DNA of 64,000 nt from Mucilaginibacter rigui (GCF_014773275.1 NZ_JACWMW010000001.1:434001-498000); one strand, 5' to 3'; shown: positions 1-9,184, counted from the first letter of the stretch. A program made the numbers and translations. Notes: a model not told the origin generated them from the letters alone.

Positions 1-1
1 G

Positions 2-115
2 TTGCCTTTGGCTCTTATTGCTTTGGCTTTAGGGATTATGCCCTCATTGGTATTAGGTAAGGTGAACGATTCGGTATTGGCGTTGGTGGCATTTACTCAA
101 AACGTATTACGTTAG
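2..115 (+). CDS. nuoM: NADH-quinone oxidoreductase subunit M, C-terminal fragment
   Basis: An open frame enters from the left edge and ends at a TAG at 113-115, giving 37 residues that begin LPLALIALALGIMPSLVLG. A hydrophobic helix followed by a short polar tail is what the end of the antiporter-like NuoM subunit of Complex I looks like. The call rests mainly on position: nuoN starts 7 nt later, and NuoM-NuoN is the conserved order at the end of nuo operons. The fragment is too short to identify alone. Confidence 0.7.
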   Translation: MPLALIALALGIMPSLVLGKVNDSVLALVAFTQNVLR

Positions 116-122
116 TCTATTT

Positions 123-1622
123 ATGAACGATCTGTTACCACATATTCACGATCAGTTAAATGAAGTAATAGGCAGTCTGCCTTACTTTATGCCCGAAGTT
201 TATTTGACCGTGCTTTTCATTATAGTGTTGGTAACAGATCTTTTATTCGGTAAAAATTCGGCTAAGCTTTGCCGTACAGTAGCTATAGCGGGCATGTTTT
301 TGGTGATATTTAAAGATTTGCAGCAGGTTGCTTTGGCAGGTACTTACGCAGTGCCCATGTTCGGCAATATGCTGATGCTGCACCGTACGGCTATCAATTT
401 TAAATTTGTTATTGATGTACTGGCCATTATACTGCTGCTGTATTTTGCCTGGGATAAAAAACTGCAAGCGCATAAAAAGGGTTTGTCTGATCTGTATAGT
501 ATTGTAATAGGATCGGTTTTGGGTTTGCATATAATGACGATGGCCATCAACTTGCTATCTGTTTACCTGGCCATAGAAATGGTATCTATTGCATCATACC
601 TGCTGGCATCATACCGTACCGAAAATGCTAAAAGCACCGAAGCGGGTTTAAAATACGTACTGTTTGGTGCGGCTGCATCGGCGGTAATGTTGTATGGTAT
701 CTCTTTAATATATGCTTATACAGGTTCGTTGGAGTTGTTCTCGAAAGAAATGGCGGATGCCTTACTGCATACTAATAGCTTAAGCGCATCGTTCGCGCTG
801 GCACTGGTGCTTATTGGCATTGGGTTTAAATTATCGTTTGTGCCGGTGCATTTTTATGTGCCCGATGTTTATGAAGGGGCAGCCACGCCGGTAACTGCCT
901 ACTTGTCAACCCTGCCTAAAATAGCCGCTTTTGCCCTGTTGGTAAATTTTGTATCAAAAAACGGTTTTTTCCTGCAGTGGAAAGCCTTTGATTTTAGGCT
1001 GGTGCTATCAGTAATTGGTGTTATTACCCTTATAGGCGGTAATTTTGCCGCAGTTTTGCAAAATAATGTAAAGCGGATGCTCGCCTACTCGGGTATTGGG
1101 CATACCGGGTTTGCTTTAATGGCATTGGTAACTTTTACCCCTCAGGGCTTGTCGGCTTTAACTTATTACCTGTTTATGTATGGCCTGGCCAATATAGCCG
1201 CCCTGATGCTGGCTAATTACTTCGAAAATAACGAGAATATTACCAATATATCCGATTATAAAGGCCTGGGCTTTAAATACCCGCTGGCTTCTGTTTGTTT
1301 TGTCATTGTACTGATATCATTAACGGGCATCCCTATCAGCGCGGGTTTTACCGGTAAGGTGTTTGTATTTTCGGCTGTGTATGGTGTTTACCAGCAAACG
1401 CATGATGTTTGGCTGATGGCCTTATTAATTACCGGCGCGGTAACCACGGTAGTTGGCTTGTTTTATTATATTAAGATCCCGCTTAACTTATTTTTGAAAA
1501 GGGCGGAATTTATCCCGAACGAAATTTCGTATTCTACTAATTTAGTAGTTTTTTCTTCTGTGATTGCATTATTGTTAATAATATTTGGAATTTTTCCTGA
1601 TTTATTGATTAAATTCCTTTAA
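123..1622 (+). CDS. nuoN: NADH-quinone oxidoreductase subunit N
   Basis: Inner-membrane antiporter-like subunit of respiratory Complex I, which pumps protons while NADH electrons go to menaquinone. The 499-residue protein is almost entirely hydrophobic, about 14 membrane helices, the usual NuoN length. Family landmarks visible are the helix-5 glutamate (Glu152 in YLAIEMVSIASYLLA) and the YEGAATPVTAYLSTLPK segment near residue 255, which carries the conserved proton-pathway lysine. It follows nuoM by 7 nt, so they share a transcript. This is probably the last gene of the nuo operon, since the next gene is an ammonium channel after an 87-nt AT-rich gap. Confidence 0.96.
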   Translation: MNDLLPHIHDQLNEVIGSLPYFMPEVYLTVLFIIVLVTDLLFGKNSAKLCRTVAIAGMFLVIFKDLQQVALAGTYAVPMFGNMLMLHRTAINFKFVIDVLAIILLLYFAWDKKLQAHKKGLSDLYSIVIGSVLGLHIMTMAINLLSVYLAIEMVSIASYLLASYRTENAKSTEAGLKYVLFGAAASAVMLYGISLIYAYTGSLELFSKEMADALLHTNSLSASFALALVLIGIGFKLSFVPVHFYVPDVYEGAATPVTAYLSTLPKIAAFALLVNFVSKNGFFLQWKAFDFRLVLSVIGVITLIGGNFAAVLQNNVKRMLAYSGIGHTGFALMALVTFTPQGLSALTYYLFMYGLANIAALMLANYFENNENITNISDYKGLGFKYPLASVCFVIVLISLTGIPISAGFTGKVFVFSAVYGVYQQTHDVWLMALLITGAVTTVVGLFYYIKIPLNLFLKRAEFIPNEISYSTNLVVFSSVIALLLIIFGIFPDLLIKFL

Positions 1623-1709
1623 AAATTTCCTTTTTTTAAATATTTCATAAAATATATTGTAAAATATGTATAAATTGAGGCCGTTTTAAATAAATGGTTT
1701 TAATTTGAT

Positions 1710-3017
1710 ATGAAACGTTACTTCCCCTTTTTTGTAATTTTGGTGATTTTATCACTTACGTTTATTTTTCCATCGGTTGAATACGATAAATCGGTAAAAT
1801 CTAACTTTAATACGGGTGATATTGCGTGGATGCTGATGTCCACAGCTCTTGTTTTGATCATGACCCCCGGACTTGCCTTTTTTTACGGCGGAATGGTGAA
1901 CAAAAAGAACGTAATCTCTACAATGCTGCAAAGTATTGTATGTATGGTGATCATTACGGTGCTTTGGGGGATATTTGGCTTCAGTTTAGCCTTCGGAACC
2001 AGTATTGGAGGGGTTATTGGTAACCCATCAACCTTTTTTATGATGAAAGGCATGCTGGGTAACGCCAGCTGGCCGGCAGCGCCAACTATCCCGCTGCTGC
2101 TTTTTGCTATGTATCAGCTAAAATTTGCCATTATTACGCCGGCACTAATTACAGGGGCATTTGCAGAGCGTATCCGTTTCAATTCGTATATTATATTTCT
2201 GGTACTGTTCTCCATTTTTATATTCTCGCCATTGGCGCATGCAACATGGCACCCCGATGGTGTTTTGGCCAAATTGGGTGTATTAGATTTTGCAGGTGGT
2301 ACGGTAGTGCACATGTCGGCAGGCTGGGCCGCCCTGGCATCGGCCTTGTTCCTGAAACGCCGTAATGAGGCCAATCATTCGCCTGCGCGTATCACTTATG
2401 TGATGATAGGCACCGGTTTATTATGGTTTGGCTGGTTTGGTTTTAACGCCGGTTCGGCATTTGGAGCAAACCATTTGGCGGTAACGGCGCTTGCAACAAG
2501 TACAACAGCATCGGCAGCAGCAGGTGTTACCTGGATATTTTTTGATATGCTGCGCGGCCGCAAGCCATCGGCCATGGGCACTTGTATTGGTGCTGTAGTT
2601 GGTTTGGTGGCTATTACCCCGGCAGCGGGTTTTGTAACCGTTCCGCATTCACTGGCTATTGGTATTATCTCCGCCATTGTAAGTAACCTGGTGGTAGAAT
2701 GGCGTACACGTACTTCTATAGATGATACGCTTGATGTGTTCCCTTGCCATGGTGTAGGTGGTATGGTGGGTATGTTATTAACCGGAGTGTTTGCCAACCA
2801 GGCAGTTAACCCGGCCAATGTTACCGGCGATGGTCTTTTCTTTGGTCACACGCATTTATTCTTTATCCAATTGTTGGCATTGGTGGCAACATCATTATTC
2901 TCGTTCTTTGGGTCGATGTTGTTGTTAAAGATCACCGATATGATCTCACCTTTGCGTGTATCAACAGAAGACGAGGTGTTAGGTTTGGATATTAGCCAGC
3001 ATGGCGAAAGGTTGTAA
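1710..3017 (+). CDS. amtB: Ammonium transporter (Amt/MEP/Rh family)
   Basis: Ammonium channel of the inner membrane, 435 residues. It has an N-terminal signal-like helix (residues 1-22), then about 11 membrane helices. The signature DFAGGTVVHMSAG holds the conserved Asp193 and pore His201; the second pore histidine is His347 in CHGVGGMVG. Phe and Trp residues of the entry vestibule are present in GLLWFGWFGFNAGSAF. The C-terminal tail (SPLRVSTEDEVLGLDISQHGE) is the cytosolic segment that usually contacts a PII protein. No glnK lies next to it, so any PII partner is elsewhere. A strong hairpin terminator follows 20 nt after the stop. Confidence 0.97.
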   Translation: MKRYFPFFVILVILSLTFIFPSVEYDKSVKSNFNTGDIAWMLMSTALVLIMTPGLAFFYGGMVNKKNVISTMLQSIVCMVIITVLWGIFGFSLAFGTSIGGVIGNPSTFFMMKGMLGNASWPAAPTIPLLLFAMYQLKFAIITPALITGAFAERIRFNSYIIFLVLFSIFIFSPLAHATWHPDGVLAKLGVLDFAGGTVVHMSAGWAALASALFLKRRNEANHSPARITYVMIGTGLLWFGWFGFNAGSAFGANHLAVTALATSTTASAAAGVTWIFFDMLRGRKPSAMGTCIGAVVGLVAITPAAGFVTVPHSLAIGIISAIVSNLVVEWRTRTSIDDTLDVFPCHGVGGMVGMLLTGVFANQAVNPANVTGDGLFFGHTHLFFIQLLALVATSLFSFFGSMLLLKITDMISPLRVSTEDEVLGLDISQHGERL

Positions 3018-3035
3018 TTGAAAAAGTAGATATTT

Positions 3036-3066
3036 AAAAGTCCGGCCTCAAAGCCGGACTTTTTTG
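3036..3066 (+). terminator. Intrinsic terminator after amtB
   Basis: An 8-bp perfect stem (AGTCCGGC at 3039-3046 with GCCGGACT at 3053-3060), a 6-nt loop, and a run of T from 3060. It separates amtB from the amidohydrolase gene. Confidence 0.93.
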
Positions 3067-3079
3067 TTCATAATACTTT

Positions 3080-3087
3080 TATATTTG
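3080..3087 (+). promoter_or_regulatory. Bacteroidetes -7 box, amidohydrolase promoter
   Basis: TATATTTG matches the Bacteroidetes housekeeping sigma -7 consensus TAnnTTTG. It sits 20 nt before the ATG at 3108 and just beyond the amtB terminator. No clear -33 element was found. Confidence 0.6.
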
Positions 3088-3107
3088 AGTAAGTAACCCA
3101 TATCACT

Positions 3108-5078
3108 ATGAAAAACCTTTTATCATTACTCTTTCTGTCTTTCATGCTTTCTCAAACCCGGGCACAGGATATTCCTGCAGACAGCGGTGTATTCTTACTG
3201 CATAAATTTGAGCAACATATTGGTAAGGAAACTTACAAGATCTATAACTATAAAGACAGTAAAAAATATGTAGTGGATTTTAAGTTTGTTGATAGGGGGA
3301 GCCCCGTTCCGCTCAAGGCGATACTGCGGGTTAACCCGGTAGCCGAACCAATTGAGCTTTTTGTGAAAGGCAATACTTCCAGGTTCTCAGTAATAAATGA
3401 TTCTATCCGGATAAATGGCAATGTTGCCGATATGAAGGTTAGCGACGCTACCTATAAAAAAACGATTAGCGGTTTTACCTTTCCTGTTACGGGGTACTCG
3501 CCTGCCACGGTACAGCAGGCGCTGCTGCAATACTGGAACAATAAAAAACAACCGCCAAGTATTACCACCCTGCCATTTGGTGCTTTACAAATAAAAAATA
3601 CCGGGGTTGATAACCTAACGTTCAATGGTAAACCTATCACTTTTAAACGCTATACCATTAGCGGATTGATCTGGGGAAATGAACTGGTATGGACGGATAA
3701 TGCGGGCAAACTTATCTGCATCCTAACCATTGATGCCGAAGGAGATAAAACCGAAATGATGCGCGAACAGTACGAAACGCTGCTGCCCGAACTGATAAAA
3801 CGAGCAGCAGGTTACGGCATGGCGGCGTTTACTAAAGCTGCCCATGCACCAAATGCAGCAAGCCAAACCATTGCCATTACAGGTGGTAATATAGTTGATG
3901 TTGTGAATGGTACATCAACACCAAATGGCGTGCTGTTGCTGCAAAATGGATTGATAACCAAAATTGGGAAAGCCGGGACACCAATACCAAAAGGTGCACA
4001 GGTAATAAACGCTACAGGTAAAACCATTATGCCCGGCCTGTGGGATATGCACGCGCATTTCGAGCAAACCGAATGGGGGCCGGCTTACCTGGCAGCAGGC
4101 GTAACTACCGTGCGCGATTGCGGTAACGAACTTGGTTTTATTGATGCCATACAGCAGGCAATTGATAGTGGTAAAGGTATAGGGCCTAAAATATTAATGG
4201 CCGGTATTATTGATGGAAAGGGCCCAATGGCCTTGGGTATTATACAGGCTGATACCAGGGAAGAAGCTATAAAAGCGGTTGATACTTACAAAGCAAAAGG
4301 GTTTGCGCAGATCAAGATATATAGTTCGGCCAAACCGGCTATCGTAAAAGCCATATGCGATGAAGCGCATAAACAAGGCTTAACCGTTACGGGCCACATA
4401 CCTAACGGGATGACGCTTAAATCGGGCGTTGATTCGGGTATGAACATGGTGAACCACGTGCAATACGTGTACAGTATCATGAAAAAGAATAAAGACCGCT
4501 CTGTGAACTTTGACGATAGTGTAAGCATAGCGGCTATTAAATTTATAAAAGACCACAACACCGTTATCGATCCAACGGTTGGGGTTTATGAACTGGCTTG
4601 CCGTAACGTAAAAGATGATATCACCAGGCTGGAGCCTGCATTTAATACCTTGCCATTGCCGCTGCAAACCCAGTTTAAAACCTACGGGGAAGATTCGGCA
4701 ACGGTTGCTAAAATAGCGCCGATGCTTGGCAGTATGAAAATGATCGTTAAAAAGCTGTATGATGCCGGTGTTCCTATTGTGGCCGGTACTGATATGGGTT
4801 TCCCCGGCTTTAGCGTAGCCCGTGAACTGGAGCTTTATGTAGAGGCTGGCCTTACCCCGGCGCAGGCGCTTAAAACAGGCACCATCACACCGGCCGAAGT
4901 TATGGGGCTGGGTAAACAAACGGGTTCGATAACCACCGGCAAAAACGCCGATATTATTATTGTAGATGGCGACCCGCTAACCAACATCAGCAATGTTCGC
5001 AATGTTAAAGTGGTTATAAAAGCCGGTAAAGTTTATGACCCGGGTACGCTGCATAGGATGGTTGGGTTCTCAAAATAG
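3108..5078 (+). CDS. Secreted amidohydrolase family protein
   Basis: Zinc-dependent hydrolase of the amidohydrolase superfamily (imidazolonepropionase/dipeptidase-like branch). Residues 1-19 form a signal peptide ending near TRAQ, so the protein is periplasmic or exported. Residues about 20-245 are an N-terminal domain I do not recognise; from about 250 the amidohydrolase fold begins (GGNIVDVVNGTSTP). Metal ligands visible are His315 and His317 in DMHAHF, His430 in GHIPNG and Asp562 in GTDMG. At 656 residues it is about 200 longer than plain family members because of the N-terminal domain. The substrate cannot be read from sequence; relatives include peptidases and cyclic amidases. It is transcribed alone. 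Confidence 0.85.
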   Translation: MKNLLSLLFLSFMLSQTRAQDIPADSGVFLLHKFEQHIGKETYKIYNYKDSKKYVVDFKFVDRGSPVPLKAILRVNPVAEPIELFVKGNTSRFSVINDSIRINGNVADMKVSDATYKKTISGFTFPVTGYSPATVQQALLQYWNNKKQPPSITTLPFGALQIKNTGVDNLTFNGKPITFKRYTISGLIWGNELVWTDNAGKLICILTIDAEGDKTEMMREQYETLLPELIKRAAGYGMAAFTKAAHAPNAASQTIAITGGNIVDVVNGTSTPNGVLLLQNGLITKIGKAGTPIPKGAQVINATGKTIMPGLWDMHAHFEQTEWGPAYLAAGVTTVRDCGNELGFIDAIQQAIDSGKGIGPKILMAGIIDGKGPMALGIIQADTREEAIKAVDTYKAKGFAQIKIYSSAKPAIVKAICDEAHKQGLTVTGHIPNGMTLKSGVDSGMNMVNHVQYVYSIMKKNKDRSVNFDDSVSIAAIKFIKDHNTVIDPTVGVYELACRNVKDDITRLEPAFNTLPLPLQTQFKTYGEDSATVAKIAPMLGSMKMIVKKLYDAGVPIVAGTDMGFPGFSVARELELYVEAGLTPAQALKTGTITPAEVMGLGKQTGSITTGKNADIIIVDGDPLTNISNVRNVKVVIKAGKVYDPGTLHRMVGFSK

Positions 5079-5090
5079 ATAACCGTGTGT

Positions 5091-5187
5091 CATTTCGAAC
5101 GAGCGACAGCGAGGAGAAATCTTTTACGCTTTGCATGTAACCCACAAGCATGTTTTATAAGATTTCTCCTTGTACCTGTTCGAAGTG
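5091..5187 (+). repeat. REP-like palindrome, TTCGAAC family
   Basis: Nested inverted repeats: TTCGAAC (5094-5100) with GTTCGAA (5178-5184), and AGGAGAAATCTT (5112-5123) with AAGATTTCTCCT (5159-5170). It lies between two convergent genes. A related copy with the same GAACGAG theme lies at 63690-63735. This is a common intergenic palindrome type in Sphingobacteriaceae genomes. Confidence 0.75.
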
Positions 5188-5266
5188 ATATGTTGGAGTT
5201 CTCAGACTGTGCTTGTCTAAGAATTAGCAATGCGGCTAATGGTTCAACAGGCACACCATTACAAAT

Positions 5267-6058
5267 CTATTTCTGGTACAACTCGGGTTTAAACCGTTTA
5301 GCCAATAAGCCAGTTGCCATCTCCGTATCAATCTCCGCCACAATAACACCCTCTATGCCGTAGGCCTGGTAGGCAACACATTTACCATTGGGTGCTATTA
5401 ATGATGTTGCTGCTTTCTGGTACTTCATGGTGTAACCTACGCTGGCGAAGTAAATAGTGTTTTCCAGCGCACGCATCATCATAGCTTTTTCGTAATAGGG
5501 GCTATTGATATTACCCCAATCGGAGAGTTGTACTCCCTCTGTATCGCTGCCTGACAGGTGAGGGTGAAATACAATACTTGCACCTTCGCGTGCCGCCCAC
5601 CTCACTGATTCGGGGTAGCGGAAACCCTCGTGGCAAATGGTTATGCCGAATTTTACGCCGTTCACCTCAAAAATACTGCGCCCTGTACCGGGTTGCCAGG
5701 TGGTATCTTCGCTTGGGTCGAGCTGGTTTTTGGTTTGGTATCCCAATACTTCGCCTGTGGCAGATATTACCTGGGCAATGTTTAAAAACTTGTCGCCCTC
5801 ATACCAATCCATCGGCATAATAATAGCAATGTTATTGGTAGCGGCTATTTCACAAACCTTGTTCAACGCTGCTTGTAATTCTTCTTGGGATGATTTTTCA
5901 ACTTTAACATCTGCCAGTGGGTAACCGGGTATAAAGGATTCCGGAAAGCAGATGATCTCCGCTTGTTGCGCGGCGGCATTTTTTACCAGTCTCTCGGTTA
6001 TTGCTAAACCATCTGCTATTGATTTGGGGAATGCAGGGGAGGCGAGGGCTACTTTCAT
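5267..6058 (-). CDS. Carbon-nitrogen hydrolase (nitrilase family)
   Basis: Cytosolic nitrilase-superfamily amidase, 263 residues from the ATG at 6056-6058. The Glu-Lys-Cys catalytic triad is visible: Glu40 in CFPES, Lys110 in YQTKNQLDPSEDT and Cys142 in GITICHEGFRYPE. I chose this start because MKVALASP begins the first beta strand of the fold; an upstream in-frame ATG at 6151 would add 31 residues with no family resemblance. Substrate (amide, carbamoyl or nitrile) is not evident. It converges on the amidohydrolase gene across a REP-like palindrome and is transcribed alone. Confidence 0.88.
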   Translation of the reverse strand: MKVALASPAFPKSIADGLAITERLVKNAAAQQAEIICFPESFIPGYPLADVKVEKSSQEELQAALNKVCEIAATNNIAIIMPMDWYEGDKFLNIAQVISATGEVLGYQTKNQLDPSEDTTWQPGTGRSIFEVNGVKFGITICHEGFRYPESVRWAAREGASIVFHPHLSGSDTEGVQLSDWGNINSPYYEKAMMMRALENTIYFASVGYTMKYQKAATSLIAPNGKCVAYQAYGIEGVIVAEIDTEMATGLLAKRFKPELYQK

Positions 6059-6164
6059 GCAGGTAAATTTAACGAATATTGGGTCAGTTTCGTCGCCGTT
6101 CGTCGGATAGTGGGGCTGGCTTTTCCAAAACTTACTGCCTGTGCTTTTCAAAAGCAGTTTTTCA

Positions 6165-6320
6165 TTAGGAATGGGACTGAGTAATATGAATCGTTAGTGA
6201 ATGTTACTTTTTTTTCTCTCAAAAGAAAGTAACCAAAGAAAGTCGCGGCTTGGTACCGCCCTATGTAAGTTAGTGCTTTACCCTGGTGTTGTGCTACCCG
6301 TGCGTTACGCTATGCCGCAT
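6165..6320 (+). repeat. Dispersed repeat, copy A (about 155 bp)
   Basis: Shares an ordered set of blocks with 54985-55140: TTAGGAATGGG, then GATGTTACTT (or AATGTTACTT), a pyrimidine run, CTCTCAAAAGAAA, GTCGCGGCTTGGTA, and GCGTTACGCTATGCCGCAT. The central part can fold, since GTTACTTT is complementary to AAAGTAAC. It contains no open reading frame of note and occupies most of the 449-nt gap before the purF-like gene; the rest (6321-6480) shows only AT-rich sequence. Confidence 0.75.
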
Positions 6321-6482
6321 TTTGAGGTTACGTTCTGTTCGTCACAGTCTCGAAAGGGCCTGAGATAATCAGGAAAGGCCTACAAATCAGGTTAAAATCG
6401 TATCAATCAGGCGTAAGTTTTCCACATCATAAAAAATACTAACTAATGACAATATGTTTAAACACTATATAAGATAAAATTT

Positions 6483-6490
6483 TACCTTTG
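6483..6490 (+). promoter_or_regulatory. Bacteroidetes -7 box, purF-like gene
   Basis: TACCTTTG matches TAnnTTTG and ends 17 nt before the ATG at 6508. It is followed by GC, as often seen in this phylum. No convincing -33 element. Confidence 0.6.
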
Positions 6491-6507
6491 CATGCTCATT
6501 CCCAATC

Positions 6508-8415
6508 ATGAGCGATCAGATTAAACATGAATGCGGTGTGGCATTTATCCGCCTTTTAAAGCCACTCTCTTACTATCAGAAAAAGTACGGCACTGCGCTG
6601 TACGGTTTAAACAAGCTTTACCTTTTAATGGAAAAACAGCATAATCGCGGGCAAGATGGCGCGGGCGTTGCTACCATTAAACTGGATATTGAGCCTGGTA
6701 AACGGTACATAAGCAGGCACCGGTCAATGGCATCAAATGCTGTTGCTGATATCTTCGAGTACATCCAGAAAAAGTTTGCTGAGATACAAAAGGAAACGCC
6801 TGAAAAAATGGCCGACACCGAATGGCTCAAAGAACACGTAAGCTTTACCGGCGAAGTGTTACTGGGCCATTTGCGTTATGGTACACACGGCAAAAACAGT
6901 ATTGAAAACTGCCACCCTTTTCTTCGCCAAAACAACTGGATGACCCGTAACCTGGTTATTGCCGGTAACTTTAACATGACCAATGTTGATGAACTACTGC
7001 AACAACTTTACGACCTGGGCCAGCACCCTAAAGAGAAAGCCGATACGGTGACCGTGCTGGAAAAGATAGGGCATTTTATTGATACCGAGAACCAGGGCCT
7101 GTTTGACCAATACAAACGCGAAGGGTTAGACGACAACATGGAGATTAGCAAGATGATTGCTAACGATATGGATGTTGCCAAGATACTGCGTAAATCGGCA
7201 AAGAACTGGGATGGTGGTTACACTATTGCAGGTATTTTAGGCCACGGGGATGCATTTGTAATGCGCGACCCGGTTGGCATACGCCCGGCGTATTATTACT
7301 ATAACGATGAAATAGTGGTTGCCGCTTCAGAGCGCCCCGCTATCATGACGGCCTTTAATATCCCTATAGAGGACATTCGCGAAATAAAACCCGGCCATGC
7401 GCTTATTGTTAAAAAGAACGGTAAGATAACCGAGGATATGTTTAGCGAGCCGCTGGAGAAAAAAGCATGCTCGTTTGAGCGCATCTATTTCTCCCGTGGC
7501 AGCGATGCTTCTATCTACAAAGAACGCAAGCAATTAGGCAGGCTGCTTTGCCCGCAAATATTGGATGCCGTTAATAACGACGTTAAAAACACCGTATTTT
7601 CCTATATACCAAACACTGCCGAGGTTGCTTTTTATGGCATGGTAGAAGGTGTACATAAGTACATAAAAAAATATCAGCGCGACAGGTTACTGAACCGCGA
7701 CGATAAAATTAGTGAAGAAGAATTAACAGAAGTTTTGGCGCTTGCCCCACGTGTGGAGAAAATTGCTATTAAAGATGTTAAGCTGCGTACGTTTATCACA
7801 CAGGATGCCGACCGCAGCGAAATGGTTGCCCACGTGTATGATACTACTTACGGCCTCATCAATAAAGATGCGGATACTTTAGTGGTACTGGATGATTCTA
7901 TAGTGCGTGGTACTACGTTAAAACAAAGCATCCTGAAGATACTTGACCGCCTTGGCCCTAAAAAGGTTGTGGTGGTATCATCTGCCCCGCAAATCCGTTA
8001 CCCGGATTGCTACGGTATCGACATGTCGCGTATGGGCGAGTTTGTGGCTTTTGAAGCTGCGATAAGCCTGTTGAAGGAGCAAGGCAAAGAAAATATTATT
8101 GTAGAGGTTTATCAAAAATGTAAGGATAGCTCTAAACTGGCTAAAGAGGAAGTAGAGAACTATGTAAAAGCTATCTACGCACCATTTACCGACCAGGAGA
8201 TATCTGACCGCATAGCCAGGATCATTACCCCGCCAAATATTAAGGCTAAGGTTGAAGTGCTTTATCAAACCCTTGATAACCTGCACATAGCCTGCCCCGA
8301 CCATACCGGCGACTGGTACTTTAGTGGTGATTACCCAACCCCGGGTGGTAACAAGGTGGTAAACCGCGCCTTTGTTAACTGGATGGAAGGTAATAACCAA
8401 AGGGCTTACATGTAA
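6508..8415 (+). CDS. purF: Amidophosphoribosyltransferase, long form (PurF-like)
   Basis: Glutamine PRPP amidotransferase-type enzyme, first step of purine synthesis: PRPP plus glutamine to phosphoribosylamine. The class II glutaminase domain begins with Cys9 in HECGVAF, which would be exposed after removal of an eight-residue propeptide. HLRYGTHG near residue 120 is the glutamine-site loop. The phosphoribosyltransferase domain shows the PRPP motif VVLDDSIVRGTT. At 635 residues it is well over the usual 470-510 of PurF, with extra sequence between the domains and a C-terminal extension ending PTPGGNKVVNRAFVNWMEG. No purine genes adjoin it, and a standard PurF may exist elsewhere, so the specific role is less sure than the family. 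Confidence 0.87.
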   Translation: MSDQIKHECGVAFIRLLKPLSYYQKKYGTALYGLNKLYLLMEKQHNRGQDGAGVATIKLDIEPGKRYISRHRSMASNAVADIFEYIQKKFAEIQKETPEKMADTEWLKEHVSFTGEVLLGHLRYGTHGKNSIENCHPFLRQNNWMTRNLVIAGNFNMTNVDELLQQLYDLGQHPKEKADTVTVLEKIGHFIDTENQGLFDQYKREGLDDNMEISKMIANDMDVAKILRKSAKNWDGGYTIAGILGHGDAFVMRDPVGIRPAYYYYNDEIVVAASERPAIMTAFNIPIEDIREIKPGHALIVKKNGKITEDMFSEPLEKKACSFERIYFSRGSDASIYKERKQLGRLLCPQILDAVNNDVKNTVFSYIPNTAEVAFYGMVEGVHKYIKKYQRDRLLNRDDKISEEELTEVLALAPRVEKIAIKDVKLRTFITQDADRSEMVAHVYDTTYGLINKDADTLVVLDDSIVRGTTLKQSILKILDRLGPKKVVVVSSAPQIRYPDCYGIDMSRMGEFVAFEAAISLLKEQGKENIIVEVYQKCKDSSKLAKEEVENYVKAIYAPFTDQEISDRIARIITPPNIKAKVEVLYQTLDNLHIACPDHTGDWYFSGDYPTPGGNKVVNRAFVNWMEGNNQRAYM

Positions 8416-8470
8416 TTGTTGGTGATTAGAGAATAGAGATTGGAGAGTGGTTTCTAATCCTTTAAAATAA

Positions 8471-8498
8471 AAGAGCGGTAGATTTTCTATCGCTCTTT
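8471..8498. terminator. Bidirectional terminator between purF-like gene and LysE gene
   Basis: An 11-bp stem with one G-T pair (8472-8482 with 8486-8496) and a 3-nt loop, with A-rich and T-rich flanks. It lies between two convergent genes and can serve both strands. Confidence 0.88.
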
Positions 8499-8524
8499 CT
8501 TTGTTTAATAGCTTATTTGTTGTT

Positions 8525-9184
8525 TTAACTTACCGCTGGTGCCGAAAAGATAAAATGTGTAACCAGCCTGTCTACCAATACCAGTGATGCAATGATGAGG
8601 GCTATACCGGCAACCTCGTTTAGGCGGTGTACAAATTTAGGGGATATTTTTTCGCGGAGCTTGTTGGCGTAAAAGGCTTTAACGGCATCTAAACCGAACT
8701 GGATAATAAGGATGGTAAGGAACATTACCGCTATTTTGAGCAGGCGGTTATGTATCCCCTCGTGGAACTGGGTACTGGCTACGCCGATAACTACCGTCCA
8801 ATGCAGCAGCACGGTTGGGTTAAAAATGCACATCACAAAACCTTTAAGGAAGTACCCCGCGTGGTTTATTTTTTTCGGGATAGAACTATTGTAGTTTACA
8901 TCGGCTTTTTTGAAGATATAATAAATACCAATGCTGAACAGGATGATACTGCCTACAATACCGGCGATGGTTTTATCCTTAGTAGAAATATCAAAATATT
9001 GTGAGCCGAAAAGGATGGCGCCTACAAATACCATATCGCTCATTACCACACCAAGGGCGAGTGATAAGCCTGCATGGAAACCTTTTTCAATACTGGTTTT
9101 AATAAGAGCAAAAAAGACCGGGCCTGTTATAAACGTGAGCACTAATCCAAATCCAATTCCCGAAATAATGGCTTCTATCATCAA
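8525..9184 (-). CDS. LysE family translocator
   Basis: Inner-membrane exporter of the LysE/RhtB family, 219 residues with six predicted membrane helices. The N-terminal segment GFGLVLTFITGPVFFALIKT matches the family signature (glycine-proline in helix 1 followed by a short loop). Family members export amino acids or related metabolites; the substrate is not readable here. It is convergent with the purF-like gene and shares a terminator with it. Two adjacent ATG codons exist at the start; the first is used here. Confidence 0.88.
   Translation of the reverse strand: MMIEAIISGIGFGLVLTFITGPVFFALIKTSIEKGFHAGLSLALGVVMSDMVFVGAILFGSQYFDISTKDKTIAGIVGSIILFSIGIYYIFKKADVNYNSSIPKKINHAGYFLKGFVMCIFNPTVLLHWTVVIGVASTQFHEGIHNRLLKIAVMFLTILIIQFGLDAVKAFYANKLREKISPKFVHRLNEVAGIALIIASLVLVDRLVTHFIFSAPAVS

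Noticed and set aside
2396..2818. 140-codon open frame opposite amtB
   Set aside because: It is antisense to a well-conserved gene, and its Ala/Thr/Pro-rich translation has no domain; an effect of codon use on the other strand.
4380..4919. 179-codon open frame opposite the amidohydrolase
   Set aside because: Antisense to metal-binding motifs of the real gene, no signal or domain.
5085..5363. 92-codon open frame after the amidohydrolase
   Set aside because: It runs through the REP-like palindrome and into the end of the nitrilase-family gene on the other strand; not coding-like.
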